A stretch of 64,000 bases of DNA, from contig NZ_BMCH01000004.1 of the NCBI RefSeq assembly GCF_014635085.1, positions 170,104-234,103 on the forward strand, given 5' to 3'. Position 1 is the first letter of the stretch. The number at the start of each line of letters is the position of its first letter. The position numbers and the translations under genes were made by a program. This document shows positions 24,684-34,479 of the stretch, in pieces. The stretch comes from Asaia siamensis (GTDB taxonomy: Bacteria; Pseudomonadota; Alphaproteobacteria; Acetobacterales; Acetobacteraceae). The notes beneath the pieces are model-generated. The model had not been told where the DNA came from. It did not search any database and saw only the letters and a list, made by a program, of their open reading frames with translations.

Positions 24684-26201
24684 TCATAGGGCAGTGCGTG
24701 CCGCCCATTCGTGAATGACGAGGCTCAGGACCCCCACGCCCAGATCAGTAGTGAGGGTATCGAGCACAGCACGGCCACCGAAGGGACCAAGCCAGGAAAA
24801 AACGAGCAGACCAATGAGATAACTTGGCATCCAGAGCACTGACTGGACCGCGTTATCGTTGCGTTTACAGAACAGCATGAAAGCGCTTGCGATGACAATG
24901 ACGAAAGGCAGAAGCCAGCTCAGTGTGGCCCAACCTGTCCAGACAACGATGAGACTTGCGATCATAAAGGAGACAGGAGAAAAAAAGCCAAAGCCGCGCA
25001 GCCGGAACGGGCGTGGCAAGGCAGGTTGGCTACGACGCAATGCGGCTGCACAGAGCGGTGCAAACGCGTAGCTAAGCATCAGGGCCGACGAAACAACCGA
25101 GATCAGAGCCTGCCATGAGGGAAAAGGGAGTGTCCAGAATAGGGCGAGGCCGAAGGTAAGCGCGAGAGCCGGATCGGGCACACCGGTCTTCGCATTGACA
25201 CGTTTGAATACTGGAAAAAAAACGCCTGCTCTGGACCAGGCATAGATCACCCTTGGCGCCGCCGACATATAAACATTGCCGGTTCCGGTTGGAGAGAGGA
25301 TCGCGTCGAGGACGACCACAATCGCGAGGCCGCCCAGACCCAGCAACAGCGCGATGTCATGAAAGGGCAATGGCAGATGGTTACCGATTGCCCCCCAGCC
25401 ATCATGCATCAGTGCGGCAGGAAGACTTCCGATAAAGGCTGTCTGAAGCAGCACATAGACCAGGGTGGACAGAACAACCGAGGCGATAAGGGCTATCGGG
25501 ATGGTGCGCTGTGGGTTTTTTACCTCGCTGGCCACCGACAGGATGGGTGTCAGGCCCAGATAGGCAAAGATTATCCCGCCGGTTGAGACTGCCGTTTCGA
25601 TTCCCTGTGCGCCAAACGGAGTAAAGCCCTGCGCCGTGAAATTGTCAGCGTCGAAATGCATGAAGAGAAGGATGATGACAGCTAGCGGAACAAGGAATTT
25701 AAACAGGGTGATCACATTATTTGCCAATGCGAAGCGTGACATGCCACTCCGGTTAAGGGCAAAGAGCCCGAGCAGCACTACAGCCTGCATCCCCCAGCCG
25801 AGCCATGTCGGATCGCCCGCTGCGTTGCGGTTGAGCCCGGTAATCCAGGCCCCCGCATATTGCCGCGCTGCCACAATCTCGATGGCTATAAGGCTCGTGA
25901 AGGCAATGGTTGTGATCAGCCCCATCACGAAGGCAGCGGCCGGTCCATGAGAGCGCTCGGGATAGTGAACCACACCGCCAGCTTTGGGCAAGGATGCACC
26001 GAGCTCGCAATAGACGAGCCCGATCAGAAGTACGGCCACGCCGCCGGTAAACCAACTGACGATGCTGGCCGGGCCGGCTATATCCGCCACATGAGGCGCT
26101 GCGAAAAGCCAACCCGAGCCGAAAATCGAGCCGAAGCCGATCATAGTGAGGTCGAGCAGGCCTAGCGATTTGCGAAAACCTTCGCTGTCATCCTGTAACA
26201 T
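24684..26201 (-). CDS. APC-family amino-acid permease
   Basis: 505 residues with about twelve to fourteen membrane segments. The APC substrate-binding start is plain: DLTMIGFGSIFGSGWLF, equivalent to the GxxxGxG helix break, then LPKAGGVVHYPERSHGP and, mid-protein, IFAYLGLTPILSVASEVKNPQRTIPIA. A GGAGG seven bases before the ATG supports the start. It resembles the proton-coupled aspartate/glutamate and related amino-acid group. In this operon the most economical role is uptake of free hydroxyproline or proline. It lies 54 bp after the semialdehyde dehydrogenase and is followed by the peptide transporter. Confidence 0.88.
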   Translation of the reverse strand: MLQDDSEGFRKSLGLLDLTMIGFGSIFGSGWLFAAPHVADIAGPASIVSWFTGGVAVLLIGLVYCELGASLPKAGGVVHYPERSHGPAAAFVMGLITTIAFTSLIAIEIVAARQYAGAWITGLNRNAAGDPTWLGWGMQAVVLLGLFALNRSGMSRFALANNVITLFKFLVPLAVIILLFMHFDADNFTAQGFTPFGAQGIETAVSTGGIIFAYLGLTPILSVASEVKNPQRTIPIALIASVVLSTLVYVLLQTAFIGSLPAALMHDGWGAIGNHLPLPFHDIALLLGLGGLAIVVVLDAILSPTGTGNVYMSAAPRVIYAWSRAGVFFPVFKRVNAKTGVPDPALALTFGLALFWTLPFPSWQALISVVSSALMLSYAFAPLCAAALRRSQPALPRPFRLRGFGFFSPVSFMIASLIVVWTGWATLSWLLPFVIVIASAFMLFCKRNDNAVQSVLWMPSYLIGLLVFSWLGPFGGRAVLDTLTTDLGVGVLSLVIHEWAARTAL

Positions 26202-26255
26202 CGGTCATCCTCCGATGGGTGTGCGCATGGTGAGGGAGATCACACTGTGAAGGTG

Positions 26256-27827
26256 TTACATCGCGGGATCGACCCGACGTGGCAGGGCGAGAGGATTGGC
26301 ATCCTGAAGCCCGTCGGGAAGGAGCTCATCGGGGATATCCTGATAGCAGACAGGTCTGAGGAAGCGTTCGATTGCCCCGGTGCCGACAGAAGTGCTGCGT
26401 GGATCGGATGTCGCGGGAAAGGGGCCGCCATGGACCATCGCAGCCGAAACTTCGACCCCCGTTGGCCAGCTATTGGCAAGAATACGTCCGACCTTGCGTT
26501 CGAGAATTGGCAACAGATGTCGTGCGACCGGCAGATCCTCCGCGGTCATCTGAAGCGTGGCTGTCAGTTGCCCCTCAAGGCTGCGGGTCACATCCAGCAT
26601 GGTGTCGATCGTGTCGCAGGCGATGATGAGCGAACAGGCGCCGAAGATCTCGTGGCTCATGACGCGATCGGCCACGAATGCCTGTGCGTCGCTTCGGAAC
26701 AGCGCCGCGCGGCATCCGGCCTCGTGGTCGAGAGGCCCTTGAGCCACAATCACGGCACCCGGGCGGGAAGCCAGCATCTCGACACCTTCGTCATAGGCAT
26801 GACGTATACCCTGCGTCAGCATGGTCGCCGACACTGCTTTGGCGATCGCGCCTCGCGCGCGCTCGACGAAGCGTTCCAGATCGGGGCCGGCCAGGGCAAG
26901 AACGAGGCCCGGATTGGTGCAGAACTGACCCGCTCCCATGGTCAGAGATGCCACGAAACCCTCCGCAAGGGCCTCAGCCTTTTCACGCAGGGCCCCCCCC
27001 AAGAGATAGACCGGGTTGATGCTGCTCATTTCGGCATAAACGGGAATGGGAACAAGGCGTGCCGCTGCGAGGCGGGATAGCGCTAGCCCACCCTGACGTG
27101 ACCCTGTGAACCCGACCGCCTGAATGGCGGGATGCTGCACCAGCGAGGCACCGATCTCATGGCCTTCGCCGCCGATAAGGGAGAACACCCCTTCATGCAG
27201 TCCACAGTGCTGACGCGCCAGGATGATAGCATTGCCGATGAGTTCGCTCGTGCCGGGATGAGCGGAATGGGCGCGTGCCACGACCGGACAGCCTGCGGCA
27301 AGCGCCGAGGCTGTGTCGCCGCCTGCGACCGAGAAGGCCAGAGGGAAATTGCTTGCGCCGAATACGGCGACAGGGCCCACCCCTATGCGGATCTGCCTCA
27401 GATCAGCCCGGGGGAGCGGCTTTCTGTCAGGCAGGGCCGTGTCGATACGGGCGTCGAAACAGCTTCCATCTCGCAGGAGAGAGGCGAACATCCGTAGCTG
27501 GCCCATGGTGCGTCCACGCTCGCCTCTGATCCGTGCCTCTGGCAGACCGCTCTCGGCGCAGGCCCGGACAATGAGCGCGTCGCCGAGCGCCTCGATCTCG
27601 TCAGCAATTGCATCGAGAAACTTGGCGCGCATCTCGGGTGAGGTCGCGCGATAGGAGTCAAAAGCGGCATCGGCAAGCTGGCAGGCCTGGTCGACATCCT
27701 GGGCAATGGCGTTCGTGAACTGGCCGTCGAGCGTCGCGCCGCTGCGGGCATTTCGCGCGCGGAAACCATTGGCGCGCGTGATACGCTGGTCGCCAATCAG
27801 GAGGGCACCTGTAAGGGTCATGAGCAT
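26256..27827 (-). CDS. 2-oxoglutarate semialdehyde dehydrogenase (2,5-dioxopentanoate dehydrogenase), type III
   Basis: 523 residues. Aldehyde dehydrogenase features are complete: Asn160 in FGASNFPLAFS, Glu266 in PVYAEMSSINPVY and the nucleophile Cys303 in GAGQFCTNPGLV. The FPLAFSVAGGDTASALAAGCP and EMSSINP stretches are hallmarks of the type III alpha-ketoglutaric semialdehyde dehydrogenases found in hydroxyproline and sugar-acid pathways. It oxidises 2,5-dioxopentanoate to 2-oxoglutarate with NAD(P)+, the last step of hydroxyproline catabolism. The gene overlaps the upstream dehydrogenase; ATG at 27827 has GAGG with 5-base spacing, while the in-frame ATG at 27821 gives a 4-bp ATGA overlap. 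Confidence 0.92.
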   Translation of the reverse strand: MLMTLTGALLIGDQRITRANGFRARNARSGATLDGQFTNAIAQDVDQACQLADAAFDSYRATSPEMRAKFLDAIADEIEALGDALIVRACAESGLPEARIRGERGRTMGQLRMFASLLRDGSCFDARIDTALPDRKPLPRADLRQIRIGVGPVAVFGASNFPLAFSVAGGDTASALAAGCPVVARAHSAHPGTSELIGNAIILARQHCGLHEGVFSLIGGEGHEIGASLVQHPAIQAVGFTGSRQGGLALSRLAAARLVPIPVYAEMSSINPVYLLGGALREKAEALAEGFVASLTMGAGQFCTNPGLVLALAGPDLERFVERARGAIAKAVSATMLTQGIRHAYDEGVEMLASRPGAVIVAQGPLDHEAGCRAALFRSDAQAFVADRVMSHEIFGACSLIIACDTIDTMLDVTRSLEGQLTATLQMTAEDLPVARHLLPILERKVGRILANSWPTGVEVSAAMVHGGPFPATSDPRSTSVGTGAIERFLRPVCYQDIPDELLPDGLQDANPLALPRRVDPAM

Positions 27828-29062
27828 TGTTTCCTCATTTTGCGAAAGAGCGGGCGGCCGAAGCGATCAGGACTGAAAGCCCGCATGGGGGCGCGGCCTG
27901 CAACGCTGTCCGCAAGCATCTCTGCCGTGATGGCTGCCAGCGTCAGACCGAGATGGTTATGGCCATAGGCAACATGCAGCCCTGGCATGGTGCGGGAGGG
28001 ACCGATTGCAGGGAGATAATCCGGCAGGGTCGGTCTGGCGCCGTGCCAGCGGGTGAAAGGAGACGCGACCGGCAGACCCAGCCTGCGTACCTGGTCTTCG
28101 AGCCAAAGCCATTTCCGTGGGTCGGGCAGGCTGTCCGGACTGGTAAATTCGACAAACGATGTCGCGCGTAACTGCGTGCCGAAGCGGGTCACCACGAGCG
28201 CCCGATTTTCGAAGATCAGATTAGGGAGTGCCCAGTTCCCCCCATGCGCCCATTGGATATGATACCCCCTCTCGGCGATGAGGGGCACGCGCAGGAACGG
28301 GACCAGCTTGGCGGAACGCACGCCGCAGGCCAGAACAACATGATCGGCCTCCTGCGCGCCGCGCGTGGTCTCGACGCATATCACGCTGTCACGACGCTGA
28401 AGGGAAAGGGCCTCTGCCTCGATCGACCTTCCTCCCGCGTGCAGAAACGCCTCGAGAAGGGTATCAAGAACGCGGCGTGGATCGGTGACATGCGCCGTGC
28501 CCTGATATCGAAGCCCCGCATCGAGCGGTACCGCGATGCGGTCACGTATGGCGGAGAATTCGGCTTCAAAGAGGGGCATCACCCTCGCTGTGCCGTGATC
28601 GGCGGATTGCGCAGCCAGTTGAACGTCCCGCGCCCGGGGGCCTTCCCATAATTTGACGACCCCATGCCGGTCGAGAAGATCGGGAGCGCCTAGATCCGTT
28701 ACCAGCCGTTCCCATGCGGGCAAAGCATGCCTCATCAATCGGCCGAGCGCTGCATCGCCACGGGCAGTCTGGTCGGGCAGACAGGCACGCATGAAGCGGA
28801 GGGACCAGGGTAGAAGGGTTGCAGGGCGTTGCCAGTCGATGGCGACCGGCCCGGCCGGAAAACGCTCAGTGAGGGCGCGGCGCATGGTTGAGAAGTGGGC
28901 GAGAGGGGTGATCTGTTCGGTGGCGATATGACCGGCATTGCCCCATGATGCCGGCTGCAGGTCCGGGATGGCCGCAAGGGTCACGGCATGACCGGATTTC
29001 TGCAGCCTGTAAGCTGCGGCGCGACCGATGATTCCCCCACCGATGATGACGATGCGGCTCAT
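27818..29062 (-). CDS. FAD-dependent D-amino acid dehydrogenase, probable D-hydroxyproline dehydrogenase
   Basis: 414 residues of the DadA type. The FAD motif is IVIIGGGIIGRAAAYRL at residues 4-20; WGNAGHIATEQITPL and the C-terminal YGHNHLGLTLAAITAEML (with the GxxGLT-type FAD contact) match D-amino acid dehydrogenases. In a hydroxyproline locus it should oxidise cis-4-hydroxy-D-proline to 1-pyrroline-4-hydroxy-2-carboxylate, passing electrons to the respiratory chain from the membrane surface. It overlaps both neighbours by about 4-10 bp. Only one subunit is present, so it is the single-chain rather than the heteromeric dehydrogenase type. Confidence 0.88.
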   Translation of the reverse strand: MSRIVIIGGGIIGRAAAYRLQKSGHAVTLAAIPDLQPASWGNAGHIATEQITPLAHFSTMRRALTERFPAGPVAIDWQRPATLLPWSLRFMRACLPDQTARGDAALGRLMRHALPAWERLVTDLGAPDLLDRHGVVKLWEGPRARDVQLAAQSADHGTARVMPLFEAEFSAIRDRIAVPLDAGLRYQGTAHVTDPRRVLDTLLEAFLHAGGRSIEAEALSLQRRDSVICVETTRGAQEADHVVLACGVRSAKLVPFLRVPLIAERGYHIQWAHGGNWALPNLIFENRALVVTRFGTQLRATSFVEFTSPDSLPDPRKWLWLEDQVRRLGLPVASPFTRWHGARPTLPDYLPAIGPSRTMPGLHVAYGHNHLGLTLAAITAEMLADSVAGRAPMRAFSPDRFGRPLFRKMRKQCS

Positions 29063-30816
29063 AGCGGCTGGCAGACGTGATTGAGCCAGGCGGATTCATC
29101 ATCACCGAGATAGGGCGACAGCATCCGGAAGACACGCGCATGATAATGATCGAGCCAGTCGATCTCGGTTTGCGTGAGGAGTGTCACGTCGATGCCCCGG
29201 CGATCGATTGGTGCAAGGGTCAGGGTTTCGAAGCGCAGATATCGCCCCGCCTCGCCGATAGTGTCCAGCGTGGCCAGCATGGCGTTCTCCAAACGCATGC
29301 CATGCGATCCGGGGGCGTAATAGCCCGGTTCGTTTGTCAGAACCATGTGCTCGTGAACAGGGTCGAGCACCGGACGACGTGTGAAGCCAAGCGGCCATTC
29401 ATGCACGCTCAGATAGCTGCCGAGCCCGTGACCCGCGCCGTGATCAAAGTCCAGCCCTGCCTCCCAGAGTGCGTGGCGCGCAAGAGGATCGAGCCGATAG
29501 CCGGGAGTAGCTTCGGGAAAGACAGCGCGGCTCAGCGCGATAAGCCCCTTGAGGACCCTCGTGTACTGATCGCACCATGAGGCCGGCGGCCGATCGCCTG
29601 TCCAGATCGTGCGGGTCACATCCGTGGTCCCGCTGCGATACTGGCCCCCACTATCGATCAGGAAAAACATCTCCCGACCGATGACAGCGTCCTCGCCGCG
29701 GTGCGGCATGTAATGCATCATAGCGGCGTTCGGCCCGGCGCAGGCGATGCTGTCGAAACTCGCTCCAAGACAGGAATCGGCCTCGAGACGGAAGGCGAGA
29801 AGACGCCCGGCCAGGTCGGTCTCGCTCAGCCCGATCCCGTTTTTCTCGAACCAGCAGAGAAATCGGGTGAGCGCGATCCCGTCGAGAAGATGCGCTTCGC
29901 GCATACCGTCACGCTCAGCTGCCGTCTTGCAGGCTCTTGGAAGCAGGCAGGGATCGACCCCGTCGAGGATGGTTGCGCCTGCTTCCCGCAGCGTCTGCGC
30001 GAACCAGACAGGACATCTCGCCTGATCGATGCGTATGGTTTTTCCGCCAAGAGCGATCAGGGCCCCCTGAAGGGCATCTGGGGTGTGGATCTGCGTTGTG
30101 GTGCCCAGATGAGCCCTTACCGGATCGGCAAGGCGACCGGGATCGATGAAAAGATCCACGGTGCCTTCCGCATGCAGAATGGCAAAACAGAGTGCTACGG
30201 GAAGATAGGGCAGATCTGATCCGCGGATGTTCAATAGCCAGGCAATACAGCCGGGATCGGGAAGGATGACCGCATTCTGCCCTTCATCCCGCAGCGTCTC
30301 TGCCAGTGTCGCGACCTTGTCTTCCGCGCTGCGTCCGGTCCAGCGATCGGGTTGTATTGTGACCTGCGAGGCAGGCACTGCAGGGCGATCCCTCCAGATC
30401 GCATCGACCGGGTTTCGCCCGAGAGGGATCATGAGGCAGCCCGCGGCTATGAAGGGACGAAGTTCGACCTCGCTGATGATTTTCGGGTCGTAGCCGATAC
30501 GGGCCAGACCACCATGGCGTGCAAGCCAGTTCTGTGGAGGCGTCTCATAGAGATGCCCGTATTGCCAGAGAGCGGGATCGATCTGCTGTGCAAGCTGAAG
30601 CTGGTAGCGCCCGTCTGAAAATATTATCGCCCGGTCGGGGAGGATGAGCGCGCATCCTGCCGAGCCGGTAAACCCCGTCAGCCAGGCAAGGCGGGCGGCA
30701 CTATCTGGAACATATTCACCTAGATGCTCGTCACCCCGAGGGAGAAGAAAACCGTCGACGTCCAGTGAAGAGAGTTCGGCCCGGAGGGCAGCGAGGCGCG
30801 TCGCATGAGACATCAT
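29059..30816 (-). CDS. M24 family Xaa-Pro aminopeptidase (aminopeptidase P type, long form)
   Basis: 585 residues, typical of the long eukaryote-like aminopeptidase P group with two creatinase-type N-domains, a pita-bread catalytic domain and a C-terminal extension. All five metal ligands are visible: two aspartates in LIDSGGQYRSGTTDVTRT, histidine in HGAGHGLGSYLSVHEWP, and glutamates in VLTNEPGYY and GMRLENAML. It removes the N-terminal residue preceding proline or hydroxyproline and has no signal peptide, so it acts in the cytoplasm on imported peptides. It overlaps genes on both sides by 4 bp (ATGA), placing it firmly in the operon. Confidence 0.92.
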   Translation of the reverse strand: MMSHATRLAALRAELSSLDVDGFLLPRGDEHLGEYVPDSAARLAWLTGFTGSAGCALILPDRAIIFSDGRYQLQLAQQIDPALWQYGHLYETPPQNWLARHGGLARIGYDPKIISEVELRPFIAAGCLMIPLGRNPVDAIWRDRPAVPASQVTIQPDRWTGRSAEDKVATLAETLRDEGQNAVILPDPGCIAWLLNIRGSDLPYLPVALCFAILHAEGTVDLFIDPGRLADPVRAHLGTTTQIHTPDALQGALIALGGKTIRIDQARCPVWFAQTLREAGATILDGVDPCLLPRACKTAAERDGMREAHLLDGIALTRFLCWFEKNGIGLSETDLAGRLLAFRLEADSCLGASFDSIACAGPNAAMMHYMPHRGEDAVIGREMFFLIDSGGQYRSGTTDVTRTIWTGDRPPASWCDQYTRVLKGLIALSRAVFPEATPGYRLDPLARHALWEAGLDFDHGAGHGLGSYLSVHEWPLGFTRRPVLDPVHEHMVLTNEPGYYAPGSHGMRLENAMLATLDTIGEAGRYLRFETLTLAPIDRRGIDVTLLTQTEIDWLDHYHARVFRMLSPYLGDDESAWLNHVCQPL

Positions 30817-33233
30817 GGCCAGGCAATCTCCTGTGAAGGGTTCGTAAGGGGCGGCAAATTCGCGGCCGCCAGTAGGGCCAGGCCGAAGACAGGTCCGGCG
30901 CTGAAATCCAGCTCGGGGCGGAAGGTTACCGTGATGCGGCGCTTGTCACGTGTGAGGGCAAGTGGAACAGGGTAGCGACGGTTGAAGAAGCTGTCGGGTG
31001 CATCGTTTTCGAGACGTTCACGGGCAATCTCGATCCCATCCACCAGAACCGAGAAATGGCGTCGACGCTCCCCCCCCCAGTAGGTGGTTTGCAGCAGAAG
31101 CGGATCGTGCGATCCGCACCCCATCTGACAGGAGAACCAGCCCCCAGAGCGTGCGTCACGCCCGTTACGACCGCGATAAATGACGGGGAACGAGAAGGCG
31201 CTCGTGACGGCGTGATCACGCTCGGATTGCATCTCGCCGGGGTGGACAACGTCGATGGCATGGGACGCAATCAGATGACGGCGTTTCTCCTGCTCGGCAT
31301 AGAGCACGCTCTTCTGTCGCCATTCCGCCTCGGTGAATACCGGGAAATAGACAGCGGCCCGGCGATCATGCAGCGCATGAAAGGGGCGCAGGACCAGATC
31401 TTGTGGACGACCGATATGACTTGTCTTCCAGCTCCCGGGCATGGTGGGGTCGGGAATGAGGGCGTCCAGAATCGATGTCCCGACGAGCACAGGCGCCATT
31501 TCGTCCCATGCCGCTGCTGCAGGGGCGAGATCGGCGGCCAGCACGGTAGGACCGTGCAGGAGGGCGATGACGGACTTGCTATCCGGGGTCGTCTCACTGC
31601 GCAGCGGCAAGGCCAGGGTGAAGGACAAAACATCTTCTGGTTGCCAGATACGCTCGATCCGCAGCATGCCGGCAGCGGCCTGCACGTCGAACGCCTCCCC
31701 ATTCAGCAAAACGGCTTCCAGATGGCTCCAGTGCGGGATGCGGAAACTCAGGGTGCGCGCCTGTGAGGGCGCTTGCTCGATCACAAGCCGGATGTGACCG
31801 TCATCTGGGTACCTAGTATCCAGGCGCAGGGTGATGCCGCCCGCGCTCCAGAAGACGCGTGAGGGGATATAGAGCATGACGCGCAGTGCCCGCTCATTCT
31901 CCTGCCAGTAGATTGAATCCCCATGCTTGGCATGGCTCTCCATGCCCGTACCGACGCAGCACCAGAAATCATCGAAAGGCGTGGAATAGTCGCGCTTCGC
32001 CCCCGACATCAGTGGCGTCATATAGCAGAACATGCCGGTGCCCGGATGCTGCTGCGCGCGGATATGGTTGAGCTGAGTGCGCTCATAGTAATCGAAGAAC
32101 GTGTTGTCCTGTTGCCGGGCATAAAGCTGCCGCGTGAGTTTGAGCATATTATAGCTGGCACAGGTCTCGCAGGTCTGTTCTGTAATATGACGCGATATCG
32201 TATCCGGCGGAGGGAAATACTCCCTGTCTCCGTTGCCGCCGATGACATAGCTGTATCGTTGCGTCACGGCGTGCCAGAATGTCTCCGATGCAACAGCGTC
32301 GCCTGCCGCTCCAGAAATCTCATACAGACGTTCCAGCCCGATGACTTTTGGTATCTGTGTATTGGCATGGAGATTGGCCAGATTGTCCTGCCCCTCGATC
32401 AGGGGCGAGAGGGTGCGGCGGTCCTGGAGGAGCCGGGCGAGCCGAAGCCATCTGGGATCGCCGCTGCGTGCATGCAGTTCTGCGAAACTCTCATTCAGCC
32501 CCCCGTATTCGCAGGCAAGGACCTGCTGGATCTGCGCGTCGGAGAGCGGATTGAACACGCCCTCGATATAGGTTCCCAGCCTCGTCATGAGACCGCGCGC
32601 GCGCGGATCGGCGCAATGGAGCTCCGCATCCAGCAGGCCCGCGAAGAGCTTGTGCCAGTTATAGAGTGGCGACCAGGCGCCATTCAGATCGAAACCAGTC
32701 GAATGGATCTGACCGAGCCGGATCTGCTCGAAAACAATCTTGCCCGGCAGGATCTTGTTCTGCTGACGACTGGTGAAGCCGCCGATGTAACCCGATGGAT
32801 CGCGAGCCTGACAGAGTGCAAGCTCGGCGGTGATATAGGCAACGCGCGCTCGGAACGCAGCATCACCGGTCTGGGCATGATGCAGACTGAGGGCGCTCAG
32901 ATAATGGCCGAGCGTATGGCCTGCAATCGTGTCGGATTCCCATCCGCCATAAGCAGCGCCTTTGGGCGCCAGTCCGGCCTGACTGCGATAATGATGGAGG
33001 AGCCTGTCAGGCTCGAGACGCATTAGATAAGCAGCATTCACGGTCTGCGCCTGCTGCCAGGGTGAAGGCAGCAACCGCACCTGGTGCATGGGGAGGGCGG
33101 TGAGACGTGGGCCGCCCTTCATTGCGTCGGCCTCAACATTTCCGGCGTCGAAGGGGGGCGTGTTGGCCATGGCTGGGCAGGTGAGAGCAGCCACTCCGCT
33201 CAGAAGGGCTCTGCGCGTGAGGGCCGGGCTCAT
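30813..33233 (-). CDS. GH127 beta-L-arabinofuranosidase, periplasmic
   Basis: 806 residues. A twin-arginine style signal (TRRALLSGVAALTCPAMA) directs export. The (alpha/alpha)6 barrel opens with VRLLPSPWQQAQ and GWESDTIAGHTLGHYLSAL, and the zinc/cysteine active site known from HypBA1 is fully present: Glu356 and Cys358 in CETCASYNMLK, and Cys425-Cys426 in WCCVGTGMESHAKHGDS, where one cysteine is the nucleophile and the others with the glutamate bind zinc. C-terminal beta domains follow. The family cleaves beta-L-arabinofuranose, including the arabino-oligosaccharides attached to hydroxyproline in extensins. It overlaps both neighbouring peptidase genes by 4 bp, tying arabinose removal to Xaa-Pro peptidase action. 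Confidence 0.93.
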   Translation of the reverse strand: MSPALTRRALLSGVAALTCPAMANTPPFDAGNVEADAMKGGPRLTALPMHQVRLLPSPWQQAQTVNAAYLMRLEPDRLLHHYRSQAGLAPKGAAYGGWESDTIAGHTLGHYLSALSLHHAQTGDAAFRARVAYITAELALCQARDPSGYIGGFTSRQQNKILPGKIVFEQIRLGQIHSTGFDLNGAWSPLYNWHKLFAGLLDAELHCADPRARGLMTRLGTYIEGVFNPLSDAQIQQVLACEYGGLNESFAELHARSGDPRWLRLARLLQDRRTLSPLIEGQDNLANLHANTQIPKVIGLERLYEISGAAGDAVASETFWHAVTQRYSYVIGGNGDREYFPPPDTISRHITEQTCETCASYNMLKLTRQLYARQQDNTFFDYYERTQLNHIRAQQHPGTGMFCYMTPLMSGAKRDYSTPFDDFWCCVGTGMESHAKHGDSIYWQENERALRVMLYIPSRVFWSAGGITLRLDTRYPDDGHIRLVIEQAPSQARTLSFRIPHWSHLEAVLLNGEAFDVQAAAGMLRIERIWQPEDVLSFTLALPLRSETTPDSKSVIALLHGPTVLAADLAPAAAAWDEMAPVLVGTSILDALIPDPTMPGSWKTSHIGRPQDLVLRPFHALHDRRAAVYFPVFTEAEWRQKSVLYAEQEKRRHLIASHAIDVVHPGEMQSERDHAVTSAFSFPVIYRGRNGRDARSGGWFSCQMGCGSHDPLLLQTTYWGGERRRHFSVLVDGIEIARERLENDAPDSFFNRRYPVPLALTRDKRRITVTFRPELDFSAGPVFGLALLAAANLPPLTNPSQEIAWP

Positions 33234-34378
33234 CCGAAAGGGTGCCTGACGTCATGGGCAGGGCGTGTGAACCACTCCGGTCCCTGTTCGGTCATGTAGA
33301 AGTGGTCCTCCAGTCGGATACCGAAGGCATTCGGAACAACGATCATCGGTTCGATCGACCCGCAATGTCCGGCACGCAGAGGAGTCTTATTGCCGCGCAC
33401 AAGATAGGGTGCTTCATGAATGGCCAGCCCGACGCCGTGGCCCGTGCGATGCGGTAGCCCCGGCAGCGCATAGTCTGGTCCGAGGCCACGCGCCTCGAGC
33501 ACCGCGCGCGCGGCATCGTCGACGGCATGGCAGGGCGCTCCTGGCTCTGCCGCAGAAAAGGCAGCAAGTTGCGCCTCTTTTTCGATCGCCCATATTTCTG
33601 CCTGCAAGTCGGGAATGCTGCCGAAGGCATAGGTCCGAGTGATATCGGAGTGATAACCGGCGATGCGGCAGCCTGTATCGATCAGAACGAGACTGTCCCT
33701 TTCCAGAATCTGGTCGCCTGCGAGACCATGGGGAAAAGCTGTCGCCACGCCAAATTGCACGGCGCAGAAATAGGAACCTTGCGGCGCACCGAAGGCAACA
33801 TGCTGTTCGTCAATCATCCTGCAGATGGCACTGGCCGTGAGGCCTGGCTTCAAGGCGTGGAAAACGGCCTCATGGACACGCAGCGTCAGGGACATTGCAT
33901 GCTGGATGAGGGAAATCTCGGAGGACGATTTCTGAGCCCGCATCGGATCGATCACCGATTCCGCGCTGCCGAAGCGCAGATCAGGACGAGCGTCTTTGAA
34001 ACCGCTAACGAAACGAAAGCTGAATTCGGGATCGAGCCCGACCTTGGCTCCAGCGAGGAATGCATCCAGAGCGACGATACAGGGTGGTACATCTTCCTCC
34101 CATGTGAGCAGATCGACATCGATCATGATGCAGTCACGCAACGATCCGACCTCGAAATGTGGGCAGACCATGCGCGGTCGTCCTGAGGCGGGAATAACGA
34201 GGGCTACGAGTCGCTCTGTCGGCGTCCAGGGTATGCCCGCGAAATAGTGAAGACTGGCACCCGCATTGACGATGACGGCATCGAGACCCTGCTCTGCAAG
34301 CATTGCACGGCAGGCGGAAACGCGCTGTTCGAACTCCGATTTTTCAATGCGAAGAGGGGGTGTCCCCGAGTGGTTCAT
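33230..34378 (-). CDS. M24 family Xaa-Pro dipeptidase-like peptidase (short form)
   Basis: 382 residues from the ATG at 34378, preceded by GAGGGCAGG; an in-frame ATG at 34399 lacks a ribosome-binding site. A creatinase-type N-domain precedes the catalytic domain, with all metal ligands visible: aspartates in VLIDTGCRIAGYHSDITRTY, histidine in HRTGHGVGLAIHEAPY, and glutamates in SIEPMIVV and IRLEDHFYM. Without a signal peptide it should be cytoplasmic. It is first in the 8-gene minus-strand operon and is divergent from the hydroxyproline deaminase gene across a 101-bp control region containing a GTATAC operator candidate. Together with the long-form aminopeptidase it can reduce Hyp-containing peptides to free amino acids. 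Confidence 0.9.
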   Translation of the reverse strand: MNHSGTPPLRIEKSEFEQRVSACRAMLAEQGLDAVIVNAGASLHYFAGIPWTPTERLVALVIPASGRPRMVCPHFEVGSLRDCIMIDVDLLTWEEDVPPCIVALDAFLAGAKVGLDPEFSFRFVSGFKDARPDLRFGSAESVIDPMRAQKSSSEISLIQHAMSLTLRVHEAVFHALKPGLTASAICRMIDEQHVAFGAPQGSYFCAVQFGVATAFPHGLAGDQILERDSLVLIDTGCRIAGYHSDITRTYAFGSIPDLQAEIWAIEKEAQLAAFSAAEPGAPCHAVDDAARAVLEARGLGPDYALPGLPHRTGHGVGLAIHEAPYLVRGNKTPLRAGHCGSIEPMIVVPNAFGIRLEDHFYMTEQGPEWFTRPAHDVRHPFG

Positions 34379-34410
34379 CAGCCTGCCCTCAAAATTCATG
34401 TTGATTATGT

Positions 34411-34422
34411 TACGTATACGAT
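34411..34422. promoter_or_regulatory. Candidate GntR operator in the divergent region of the hydroxyproline genes
   Basis: TACGTATACGAT contains the palindrome CGTATACG. It lies 33 bp upstream of the Xaa-Pro peptidase start and 58 bp upstream of the deaminase start, and the same CGTATAC core recurs at 38702 and 41183 in front of the other units of the locus. Such GTATAC-centred sites are common for FCD-type GntR proteins, one of which is encoded here. Confidence 0.6.
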
Positions 34423-34479
34423 AGACGATAATGAGGTGAGGGAGCAAGTCGCTCCGCTATCGTAAGAGGTAAAGAAATC

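Noticed and set aside
31923..33026. 367-residue plus-strand frame opposite the GH127 gene
   Set aside because: Antisense shadow; the GH127 active-site motifs on the minus strand are unmistakable.
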